Made by a program: the position numbers and the translations under genes
Shown here: piece after piece, positions 54,980-63,118 of the stretch
Numbering within the stretch: the first letter of the stretch is position 1
Layout: the number at the start of each line of letters is the position of its first letter
Assembly (NCBI GenBank): GCA_905221605.1
Contig: CAJNDS010000890.1
Coordinates: forward strand, 1,520,857-1,584,856
Length of the DNA: 64,000 nucleotides
Source: Symbiodinium natans
Taxonomy: Eukaryota; Sar; Dinophyceae; Suessiales; Symbiodiniaceae
Reading direction: 5' to 3'
Notes under the pieces: generated by a model
What the model was told of the DNA's origin: nothing
The model's database searches: none
The model's input: only the letters and a program-made list of their open reading frames with translations

Positions 54980-56760
54980 AGCTGCAGCTACCGATTCCAC
55001 GGGGAGAGTCCACAGCGAGTTACCAAACCCTTAACGCCACAGGGTTTATAATCACAACGAGGAACCTCCCAGTCCAGGCATCTCACACAAGGCCACGCAA
55101 CCTTGGCGCTGGCCTGCGCATCGGCACGCATCAGGTCCCTCCAAACCCAAACCCGCGAGGTACGTCGGTAAGGAGATGGGAGGGCTCACATCACATTGGT
55201 GCCGAAGTGCAAGGATCTCCATGGTATTGCTACTTTGATCCAATCAGAGCCTTCAGGTAACATCCACGCGGGCGGGGAGCCCACTTGCCCTGCCGCAGGC
55301 CAAGCTCAGACGAGGGTGACCCTCTAGAGTCTCAAGAGGGCCAGGTTGTTCTACAAGTGGGGAATGGCTCCCTGCCAAGTCAGCGGGTGCATAATCTCCA
55401 CGTAGAAGTGTCCACAGCCAGCGCGCCGAACTGCTAGGTCACCCTGTGCACTCAGTACTCGAAATCGTCGAAGAGGCCGGGAGCACACATGTAGCACCGA
55501 GTGCGCAGGTGCGTCGCAAAAGGCGACGTTGCCAGATTCACAAAACCACCATCATGCAGCCACCGATGCGAATACATTCAGCACCAGCCAAGGCCGTTCA
55601 CGAGAAGGTTCACAAGTCCGCCATCACAGGTGGGGCATAGTCGTGCCTTGGCACGGGACGTTGCAGGTGTCAACCTTCTTGATCCGAAGTATAAAGTTGC
55701 CCCATGGTGGTCAGCCAGTGGGGACTTAACGGCAAGAACAAAGGGTAGGACCAGCCCAGAGCACTCCATGGTGGTCAGCCAGTGGAGCCTCTCCGAGCAC
55801 AAGGCGCAACGTTCTTTTGACTCACAAGAGTCTCGTCCGACGGCCAAAGCAGGCTTGACTGCTTCGTTCCAATCAGAGCCATCAGGTAAACCCAAGCAGG
55901 CGGGGACCCCACCTGCCCCGCAGGAAGCGGGAGAGTCCCCCAGTCGAAACTTCGCACTCAAGGCCAAGCAACTATCTCCTTGGCCGGTGAGGGTTGAGGG
56001 TTCAATAACCAGAATCAGACCCTCCATGCCCAAACCGACAGACGTCGGCGAGGAGATGTGAGGGCTCACATCACGCTTGGCCACCTACCGATGGGGAGGT
56101 AGTCATGTATGGCTGCTTTGACGCAAGCAGAGATATACACCCAAGCAGGCAGGGAACCCCGCAGCAACCCAAGCACAGGCGAGAATGGCTCTCGTGAAGG
56201 CCAGGTTGTCCACAGGTGCTCGATGGCACATTGCCAGGGAAGTGGAAACCTGATCTCCGCGTAGAAGTGTCCACAGCCCAGAAGCAGCATCCCCTAGCTG
56301 GTCTCTCCCAATTGGCATGACGCCGTTGTACGACAAGGGGGTGTCACCGTCCAGACGAGAGATGGTCAACACTCAAGTCCGAGGGGTTCACACACGGTCG
56401 TAGCACATAGAAGCGGGCAACCTGCCCACCTAGAGGGGGCAGAGGAAAGGAAGATTGGCCGTTTTACCGATGACAAAGCTGGAACATCCAGGCAGGACCG
56501 GTCCAGGGTAGTCCGTGGCAGATGGCCAGTGGAGCAACCACGAAAGAAAGGCCCCCCGTTCCCACAGGCACACCGCGGGGCCGACCCAGAAGGGTGTTCA
56601 CAGCTGCAAGCTGTAAGCACACAAAAGACAAGCACGATCCAATCCGTGGCATAGACCACGAGAGGGTTGCCAAACCAAGAGTATCCCGAGGTAGTCTTGC
56701 GGCATGTATCGGCGAGGAGATGTGAGGGCTCACGCTAAGCAGCATGCCATGAAAGGACTC
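54980..56760. repeat. Diverged segmental duplications, about 650-880 bp spacing
   Basis: GAGGAGATGTGAGGGCTCAC (with GGAGATGGGAGGGCTCACAT) recurs near 55,170, 56,052 and 56,714. CCGCGTAGAAGTGTCCACAG-type strings recur near 55,398 and 56,256, CCAAGCAGGCGGGGACCCC near 55,890 and 56,140, and CCATGGTGGTCAGCCAGTGG near 55,702 and 55,766. The arrangement implies at least three decayed copies of a larger unit on the minus strand. Confidence 0.75.
55452..55577 (-). CDS. Repeated terminal-exon-like segment, copy 2
   Basis: The minus frame reads WLHDGGFVNLATSPFATHLR, then TRCYMCAPGLFDDFEY and TGA. Just upstream another frame holds ARLCPTCDGGLVNLLVNG, an internal echo of DGGxVNL with a CxxC pair. See copy 1 at 54369. 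Confidence 0.4.
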   Translation of the reverse strand: MYSHRWLHDGGFVNLATSPFATHLRTRCYMCAPGLFDDFEY

Positions 56761-56812
56761 AATGGTGCGTTCGCATGGCGTCAGTAGGAGCCCTCAGATG
56801 ACAGTTTGCTGT

Positions 56813-57112
56813 CTATTGCCAGGAGCCATCCCAGTCCGGACGCCGGGAGCGATGGCCAGCTGAGGTGGTATGGGAACGCTTCCCTGTCTTTCTATGAGTG
56901 GACTTGCCACCTTCGGTCATCTTTTGCTCCTTTGCATCTGCGGTACGGCTGGGCATGACCTGCATTGGAGGCAGCTCTTGCTCATCAACCCCCCACTCAG
57001 GGATGCCGTCCGGAATGGGGATACGCATGTATCTTGTCATTGAGGTTTGGGCCGCGAGCCACATCACCCGGACAGCTTCCTGGATTTGCCTGTACTGCAC
57101 AACACCTTCGTC
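56813..57112 (-). CDS. Protein-like open segment abutting the retroelement end
   Basis: The minus frame runs from the element border to TAG and contains DEGVVQYRQIQEAVRVMWLA, TRYMRIPIPDGIPEWGVDEQ and a basic Ser/His/Arg-rich tail. No ATG precedes it outside the repeat. At the junction the element's last bases read AATAAG and the frame starts GAC, which is an AG|G acceptor. It may be a host or older-element exon next to the insertion. Function unknown. Confidence 0.4.
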   Translation of the reverse strand, partial: DEGVVQYRQIQEAVRVMWLAAQTSMTRYMRIPIPDGIPEWGVDEQELPPMQVMPSRTADAKEQKMTEGGKSTHRKTGKRSHTTSAGHRSRRPDWDGSWQ

Positions 57113-57351
57113 CTTATTGTTCAAAACCGTGCTTGTTATGAAATGTCATGTCGTGTTTGAGCACTTCAAGCATGACACAATCTTCATCAAGCAACATGCA
57201 TTCTGCTCACATCACTTGCTCTCGTTCGAATCTTTTCACGTTGTGGGGAAACAGTACCGAGCACGGCTAGTTGGATCTCGATCCCTCCTGTAAGACCCAA
57301 GACTGTTGTTGAGTCTCGAAATGTCCTGTGAGACACAGGGCTCCTTTCCCC
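57113..57351 (-). repeat. Direct repeat B2 of the retroelement (239 bp)
   Basis: Base-for-base identical to 58181-58419 as far as I can read. The flanking bases differ on both sides, so the repeat limits are sharp. In split-direct-repeat elements the outer copy marks the 3' end of the element. Confidence 0.95.
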
Positions 57352-58180
57352 TGCGAGAGGAAACTACGGCTAACTCACGGTCTCTCACAAGTTCGGCCTA
57401 AGTGTGACGGCCTGAACAGGATATCCATGTGGTTCAGAACGACAGTTCAAGAAGTTTCTGGCTGTCTCTGAGAGCTTGACGAGGCAGCTTCACTCGGTTG
57501 CTCTAAGGCAGGTGCAGGGTTCACAAACTGCCACTGAGACTGGCGAGCCGCAACAGCCTCCTGTTGCCGCATCTCACGGTCTGCCATGAGGTCGTCCAAT
57601 ACCTCAGCCACCTTCATGAGGGAATCCATATTCAAAGAGTGAAGCCACACCCGAAAATCATTGAGCTGATCGCGCGTCAACGACCGCGCCATGAGAATGC
57701 TGAGAAAAGTACAGCGATGAAAAGAACGAGACTCGAGCCTGCATGGTCGAGCAAACAAGCGGAACTGTCACCACATGAAGTAAGGCCCGCACTAACAAGG
57801 GTTCCTGATTGTACACGCTCATTGAGCCGCCTGGTCCCTTACCGGATATTCGTGTGCACATGAGTCCTCTCCTGACATGGTTGCAAGAACGTTTACGTTA
57901 GTCTCCAAGGGTGGCGAGGGTGGGTTTTTCGAAAACAATCTATCAGCTTCTAAGAGCACTTTCCGGGCATCCTGCCCTTTGAGAGGTCCCGCTGCGACGG
58001 GTGTATAAGTAAATACAAATCCTGCATGAACAAGCATAAAACTGATCAAGCATTAGAAATAAGTTGTGCAAAAAGGCAAGCACTGAAACAACAATCAAAT
58101 GTTTTGTTCACCACAACATTTTGATTTTGTTTCCTTTGAACAATAAAGCTCTATCTTCTCCAGGCATTCGAAGAACGATA
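57352..58180 (-). repeat. Candidate internal segment A2 of the retroelement
   Basis: The 829 bp between the two B copies. The split-repeat model predicts an identical A1 upstream of the recombinase gene, not visible here. It contains one small ORF (57447-57692). Further upstream TTCATGCAG (acceptor-like, near 58,023) and CCGGTAAGG (donor-like, near 57,840) bracket an open stretch including TPVAAGPLKGQDARKVLLEA. Confidence 0.65.
57447..57692 (-). CDS. Small ORF within A2, unknown
   Basis: An ATG-initiated 81-codon frame begins MARSLTRDQLNDFRVWLHSL, has a helical acidic middle (VAEVLDDLMADREMRQQEAV) and a Ser/Gln-rich end. It is protein-like. If A1 is identical, the same ORF would lie in the element's 5' leader, so it could encode a small element protein or the start of a spliced product. 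Confidence 0.4.
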   Translation of the reverse strand: MARSLTRDQLNDFRVWLHSLNMDSLMKVAEVLDDLMADREMRQQEAVAARQSQWQFVNPAPALEQPSEAASSSSQRQPETS

Positions 58181-58419
58181 CTTATTGTTCAAAACCGTGC
58201 TTGTTATGAAATGTCATGTCGTGTTTGAGCACTTCAAGCATGACACAATCTTCATCAAGCAACATGCATTCTGCTCACATCACTTGCTCTCGTTCGAATC
58301 TTTTCACGTTGTGGGGAAACAGTACCGAGCACGGCTAGTTGGATCTCGATCCCTCCTGTAAGACCCAAGACTGTTGTTGAGTCTCGAAATGTCCTGTGAG
58401 ACACAGGGCTCCTTTCCCC
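58181..58419 (-). repeat. Direct repeat B1 of the retroelement (239 bp)
   Basis: Identical to 57113-57351. It begins 18 bp after the stop codon of the RT-RNase H gene, the expected place for B1. Confidence 0.95.
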
Positions 58420-58437
58420 ATTCACCTGAGCCGTGTG

Positions 58438-61400
58438 TCAAACCTTCAGTTTCGAGGCCCTCTTCACAATCGCCGAAACGATCCTCCTCGCTTCATGCGA
58501 TTCGTCCTTGAATCCTAACTTCCTAACCAAATCAAGTTGGAACCTCGAAGGTTGATCTGCAAGATTTGCTGGGGAGGCAACTCTTGCATACCACGGTAGA
58601 AATCCGTGAACATATTCCAGGAAGTTTGCTTCATCCACCAACATTCCAGCAACTCCTTTCTTAGCAGATCCTGAGATGTAGGCGTGACGGGCCGCATCAT
58701 TGTCGAGGTAGATGATTACCCCAGTTCCAGCAGTCGCTCCATGCTGGGAATACGATTCAGCAAAGGCTGCAGTCTGGCCTGTTAGCAACTTCAAACCAAC
58801 CAAAACCCCAAGCATTTCCAGCTCATAGATAATGGTTTGTTCGTCCTCCGCAGATAACACTTGAGTCTGGATTTCCGAGATTGGAATACTGAAGAATGAC
58901 AGCGCTGTCCCACTCCCCGTAAGGAGCACACCACCTAATCCACCAGACCTTGTCTCGGTTTCGAAGGCTGCATCGGTGAGTATCATAAACGATCTGCACG
59001 ACACCTGTCCCACTAGCCTGGGTTGCGCAGCGTCTAAGAACTTGCAGAACTCTTCCAAAAGGTCTTTAGTGTATCCCGGAATTTTCCGCCTCCCACCATA
59101 GGCATGTCTCGTGATCTCAACCAGACACCTCCTGCCTAACCTTCCGAAGAATTGAGCTTGTGCGAACTGTAATCGGCCCCTCAGTTGCAGGGCCTCCTTC
59201 TGACCCATCAAACCATTCTCCAGGTGACCTCTGATGGCTGTGACCAACTCTCGACGCCTTCGTTCGGTGTTCTTAACTTTCAGGACCCCTGTCCCTGTTT
59301 GGTCCAGCTCAAACAAAACGCCCAAAGCTTCGAAACTTGTGCTCCACTCCGTAGTCTTGTCTGTTGACAACTTCCAACCCAACAGTTTCATGACCTCATC
59401 AAAGGTATGCCCACATGAACTCCTGTCGCCGCTCAATGCGAGGAGAACAAAGTCGTCAAAGTAATTCGTCGTAGGGATTCTGGCTCCTTCCACCAGGATC
59501 GTCCAAAGAGCCCTTGCAACCCTCAAGAAGAAGTATACTGCTTTCGTGGATCCAAAAGGTACCGCCAGTTGCTGGAATAATTTGGGCTTCCCCTCGATCG
59601 GGTCGTACACTGCTAAGTACGAAAATCTTAAACTCTCATCTGAAATGGCCAACTGTCGATATGCGCTTTTCAGGTCAGCCGTCTTCCCGAAGAGTTCCAA
59701 CAGTCCCTTTTTCCTAGCTGCCTTCGATAGCTTGGTAATTAGGAGTGCGATCTCGTCAATTGAATGTGTAACAGGTTTCTCGGAGACGGTAACCGTGTCG
59801 TTAATGAGACTGGAAGAGTAGTTGTCAATAGGTCTGAGTTTACCTCCCTGCATCAGAGGGAAACGGGAACTCACCAAACAGCCTTTGGGGAGATGGCTAA
59901 CATCGAAAGGTCCAGCGAGGTGACCCTTCTCAACCTCCTCTAACGTTTTCTCCCACAACAACGTGTCCATGTTTCTGTCACCACTGGATATTGTCCTGTC
60001 GAAAATCTGTCCACACACCTGGTCGGACATGTCCACAAGTTGTTCAATGTCCATCCTGGCTGGCTTCAGTTTCGCATCCAACACTCCTGTCACTGGGATA
60101 GGGCCTGTGAGGGTGGCTCCCTGAATGAGCTCCTGCACCACACCCATATCATCATATTGAATGTCTTGAAGCATTTCTTGGAAGAGGAGAATACGTTTCG
60201 GTCCGAGGATCGCTCCTCGATGGGTGGACATACCAGCCTTCAGCTCTGCCTCCTCTGGCTCCAGTTCTTTGGCTCTTCTAGCCCATTTCTCAAGGTAAAA
60301 CTTTCTCTGGGATCTCACCGAACCTGGACGATGTACAAGTTGCTCTATCAACTTCTCCAGTGGTTTGTTGCATTTAGACAGCTGATGATAAGGGTGTCCT
60401 AGCTTTGCTGCCTTGCCAATAAATTCAATCGGATCCCAAGGAATCCCCACCCTCAGCACTGAGGCACCGTCCAGTTGCTGCATTTCCTGCTGAAGTTGCG
60501 GGCTCAAGTTCCCCCCTGCCTGAGTCCGCGACAGAAGCTGGGAATCCACCGGCAGGGCGGCCATCCCCGGCAACACACGGATGCCATCCGGAATCCGCCA
60601 TTCCTGCTTGAGACGCTTGCGTCCTGAGAAAGGATCCTCAATCACTGATCTAGGCAGCAGCACATAGACGACCACCTTCCATTCCGGCATGACCTCATTC
60701 AAGTGCCCCCGAGGTTGATGCATGGCCGACACTCGAATGGCCTTATTGGCCAAAGAAGGGTTTTGGCACAAAAGTTCTCTCGCTGTAACGCCAGCCGCGA
60801 AGACCTCAGCCAAAGCAGTCGCAAAACCACGGGGGTAGGCCCCTGAGGAGGTATCCAGTGTTGTCGACTTCCCTGCCGGTTCTCGCCCTTCGCGCCTAAT
60901 CGTGGTAATTTCAGGAAGGTTCGACATCACAAAACTCCGCTGCTGACTCGCAGGGACCCAGCATCCCCAGTCCACTTCGACCCAATGGGGTGCTTGCTGA
61001 GCGTCTGGAAGTTGGTTCAAATTATCCCAAAATGGGGACTTGCAAGAGCCTTCTACTACTAACGGCAAGTCCCTGTCGAGGCATCCATTGATAACCGCGA
61101 AAACAAATGCCACAGAGATGGGGTCCAAGGTGAGCTTTGGTATGCAAATCAGCACCCCCGCAATTTTTCGTTTGTCCAACCAAGTAAGAACAGAATCACA
61201 AGCTGTCCGAGAGGACAGGTCCATTTGCAAAACAGGTGCCATAGCGGACTTGTGTTTAACACGATCCACTCCATAAGCAAAATAACCCTGCGCGAGTAAA
61301 GCTGCAGCCACACGGGCCTGCCCAGCAAAACATTGAAGGATCGCACGGGTAGGTCCCCCGTGCTGTTCATTCGAGACAACTTGTTGCGGCTCTGTAGCCA

Positions 61401-61635
61401 AAGAACACTGCTCGCTCCGAGAAGATGTCTCCTCGCCGGTCTGGAAAACTGGCAGTGTTGCGGCCGAAGGTATTGAAGCCGTCGAAAAAGAACATTGAAT
61501 GTCACATGCACAACCTTCGGCAACCCCAACTGCAGATACGGGTTCCAATCCCGCACCTGAAGGTAAGGCCCCCATACCGACCTCCTGGTTCAGAGCAGAG
61601 GTGACGCCACTAACGGATTCATCCTGGGGAACCAT
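58438..61635 (-). CDS. Pol polyprotein: methyltransferase-like domain, reverse transcriptase, RNase H
   Basis: From the first ATG the protein is 1065 residues. Residues about 98-285 resemble a cytosine-C5 methyltransferase: motif I CFAG (102-105), acidic D124, VVEG (193-196) for motif VI, QQRSF (231-235) for motif VIII and YPRG (267-270). The motif IV site reads IPK (165-167) where PPC is expected, so the catalytic Cys is missing. RT covers about 590-780: RPIDNYS, ADLKSAY (D654), PFGS (693-696), YFDD (D727, D728) and LGWKLS. RNase H follows with TDAA (D888), ELE (938-940), YLDND (D978) and ADQPSR (D1027). All RT and RNase H catalytic residues are present. The frame is open upstream of the ATG back to the Gag UGA, so a Gag-Pol readthrough product is likely. 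It copies element RNA into DNA. Confidence 0.92.
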   Translation of the reverse strand: MVPQDESVSGVTSALNQEVGMGALPSGAGLEPVSAVGVAEGCACDIQCSFSTASIPSAATLPVFQTGEETSSRSEQCSLATEPQQVVSNEQHGGPTRAILQCFAGQARVAAALLAQGYFAYGVDRVKHKSAMAPVLQMDLSSRTACDSVLTWLDKRKIAGVLICIPKLTLDPISVAFVFAVINGCLDRDLPLVVEGSCKSPFWDNLNQLPDAQQAPHWVEVDWGCWVPASQQRSFVMSNLPEITTIRREGREPAGKSTTLDTSSGAYPRGFATALAEVFAAGVTARELLCQNPSLANKAIRVSAMHQPRGHLNEVMPEWKVVVYVLLPRSVIEDPFSGRKRLKQEWRIPDGIRVLPGMAALPVDSQLLSRTQAGGNLSPQLQQEMQQLDGASVLRVGIPWDPIEFIGKAAKLGHPYHQLSKCNKPLEKLIEQLVHRPGSVRSQRKFYLEKWARRAKELEPEEAELKAGMSTHRGAILGPKRILLFQEMLQDIQYDDMGVVQELIQGATLTGPIPVTGVLDAKLKPARMDIEQLVDMSDQVCGQIFDRTISSGDRNMDTLLWEKTLEEVEKGHLAGPFDVSHLPKGCLVSSRFPLMQGGKLRPIDNYSSSLINDTVTVSEKPVTHSIDEIALLITKLSKAARKKGLLELFGKTADLKSAYRQLAISDESLRFSYLAVYDPIEGKPKLFQQLAVPFGSTKAVYFFLRVARALWTILVEGARIPTTNYFDDFVLLALSGDRSSCGHTFDEVMKLLGWKLSTDKTTEWSTSFEALGVLFELDQTGTGVLKVKNTERRRRELVTAIRGHLENGLMGQKEALQLRGRLQFAQAQFFGRLGRRCLVEITRHAYGGRRKIPGYTKDLLEEFCKFLDAAQPRLVGQVSCRSFMILTDAAFETETRSGGLGGVLLTGSGTALSFFSIPISEIQTQVLSAEDEQTIIYELEMLGVLVGLKLLTGQTAAFAESYSQHGATAGTGVIIYLDNDAARHAYISGSAKKGVAGMLVDEANFLEYVHGFLPWYARVASPANLADQPSRFQLDLVRKLGFKDESHEARRIVSAIVKRASKLKV

Positions 61636-61641
61636 CTCAAC

Positions 61642-61676
61642 ATCCTGAGCCAGCGAAGTCTCATCGAGACCAGGAT
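61642..61676 (-). promoter_or_regulatory. Predicted hairpin after the Gag stop
   Basis: In the minus-strand RNA, seven nucleotides after UGA, AUCCUG pairs with CAGGAU (61,642-61,647). A directly stacked GUCUC-GAU-GAGAC hairpin (61,658-61,670) lies inside. Stem-loops a few bases downstream are known enhancers of stop readthrough in retroviral and alphaviral genes. Folding was done by eye only. Confidence 0.5.
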
Positions 61677-61677
61677 C

Positions 61678-61689
61678 ACCTAGTCACAG
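61678..61689 (-). promoter_or_regulatory. Leaky stop context CUG-UGA-CUA-GGU between Gag and Pol
   Basis: Gag ends in UGA followed by CUAG. UGA-CUA(G) is the best established high-readthrough stop context in eukaryotes, used in alphavirus nonstructural genes and several animal mRNAs. Gag and Pol share one reading frame with no other stop between them and 16 sense codons from UGA to the Pol ATG, so readthrough would produce a Gag-Pol fusion directly. Confidence 0.65.
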
Positions 61690-62973
61690 CTTTTTAGGCT
61701 TCAGTGGGCACTTGGTGACCGGGTGATCACCACCACACTTGTAAATGATGCAACCATGATCACCCCTCTGACAGTTGGCGTCCGTGCATCCGCCGAGGTT
61801 AAAACCATAGCAGACCTTGTTGCCCTTCTTGTTCCATGCGGACGCTCCCTGGTAACGTAGGCCCTCGGGTAGCCATTCCGACTTGCCAGCCCCGTAACCT
61901 TTCCCTATGCCAGCCTTCTCCTTGCCCTTGAGTGAGGGTTTGCCCTTTCCTGACCATGACTCGGAGCCCCTGGGGCTCCAAAAGGACTTCCCCTTGCCCG
62001 GCTTACCTTTGTTCGGAGCATGCTCGTACGGATGACTACGGTTGCCTTTTCCCAATCGCGACTTTCCTCCACCTTCAAAATCCCCCAAAGGAAGGAGCGC
62101 AACGATCAAATCATAATCCTGCAGCACCGAAGAAATCCTGGCATCCAAAGGCAAAGTCCCCGATGCATCTGCGCGAACCTCTGCTCCTGCCTCGGACATC
62201 TTTGCGAACGCCAACTTGTCAGCTCGCAGAATCTGCCTCAAGGAAACCTTACGGTAACCTTGTTGAGCTGGTTTGGTGAGGTACTTGAAAAGCGAGGAAA
62301 CGTAGGCCTCGTGCTTGTCCCAACTAATCAGCCTGGCGAATGCATATGCAACTCCCCGTCTTCTAAGGGCGTTTAACACCTGGAGGGATCCCTCTATATC
62401 ACGATCTTCCATACCAGAAGACTCCGTAACTTTGAGTTTTCCCCCTTCGAGGGAGAGGCTGGTGGTCAACGGCTTCACGTTCTGAACTTCCTCCTCGCGG
62501 CTGTGGCATTTTTCCGGGCCAATATACTTAAGGCATCGGTTTTCCCACTGCTGAACGGTCATGTCCAACAAGGCGTGACTAGGCTCCAACTGGCCAGTCA
62601 GGGAAATCCCCGAAAGCTGAGTGCGCAACTGGTCCATGCGTGCATTACGCTCAGCGAGTCCCACCTTCTTAGGTGCAACACCCTCGGACGGTTCTGCCAT
62701 GTCCTTAAGGGAGGCCACCAACATCGTCTGGGCCTCAAGAATCAACCGTCTCAGTGATGCCTTCTCGCCCACCGTAAGGTCTGCCAGTACTGCTGTGCTC
62801 CATGTATCGAAATCCGATTGAGCCAGGAGTTGCCCCGGCTGGCCCACGCAAAAGGCCAGCTGAGCCAAGGTTTTGACCCCTTTGGCAGTTAGTGCATCAA
62901 CGACCCGCTTGGTTAACAAAATTTCCTCTGCTCTCTGAAGGAAGTAAGGGGCCGAGTCCACTGAACTTGTCAT
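61684..62973 (-). CDS. gag: Gag-like protein with CCCH and CCHC-type zinc motifs
   Basis: 429 residues from the ATG at 62973. The frame is open slightly further upstream but without an ATG. A helical N-terminal two-thirds is followed by a basic Gly/Lys/Ser-rich stretch (GKGKSFWSPRGSESWSGKGK), typical of nucleic-acid binding. The C-terminus has C388-x7-C396-x4-C401-x4-H406 and then C408-x4-C413-x3-H417-x4-C422. Cys-rich tails of this style occur in Gag proteins of DIRS-like elements. It probably packages element RNA. It lies 145 bp downstream of the recombinase stop and ends in the leaky UGA. Confidence 0.8.
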   Translation of the reverse strand: MTSSVDSAPYFLQRAEEILLTKRVVDALTAKGVKTLAQLAFCVGQPGQLLAQSDFDTWSTAVLADLTVGEKASLRRLILEAQTMLVASLKDMAEPSEGVAPKKVGLAERNARMDQLRTQLSGISLTGQLEPSHALLDMTVQQWENRCLKYIGPEKCHSREEEVQNVKPLTTSLSLEGGKLKVTESSGMEDRDIEGSLQVLNALRRRGVAYAFARLISWDKHEAYVSSLFKYLTKPAQQGYRKVSLRQILRADKLAFAKMSEAGAEVRADASGTLPLDARISSVLQDYDLIVALLPLGDFEGGGKSRLGKGNRSHPYEHAPNKGKPGKGKSFWSPRGSESWSGKGKPSLKGKEKAGIGKGYGAGKSEWLPEGLRYQGASAWNKKGNKVCYGFNLGGCTDANCQRGDHGCIIYKCGGDHPVTKCPLKPKKL

Positions 62974-63118
62974 GGCCGCTACAAGCTGTACGAGCCAAAC
63001 AAACACTCACAAACAGAGACATCACACCCGAGTCTGCGAGCTAGCAGGACGGCAAACTCACCCTGCTGTTTTCCAACTACGCTCGTACTCACCACTTCTC
63101 CATTAGGGGAAATTGGCT

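Noticed and set aside
57113-58419. The 239 bp repeats as LTRs of a short LTR element
   Set aside because: Both copies are on the 3' side of the RT gene, no ORFs suited to an LTR element lie between them, and the associated enzyme is a tyrosine recombinase.
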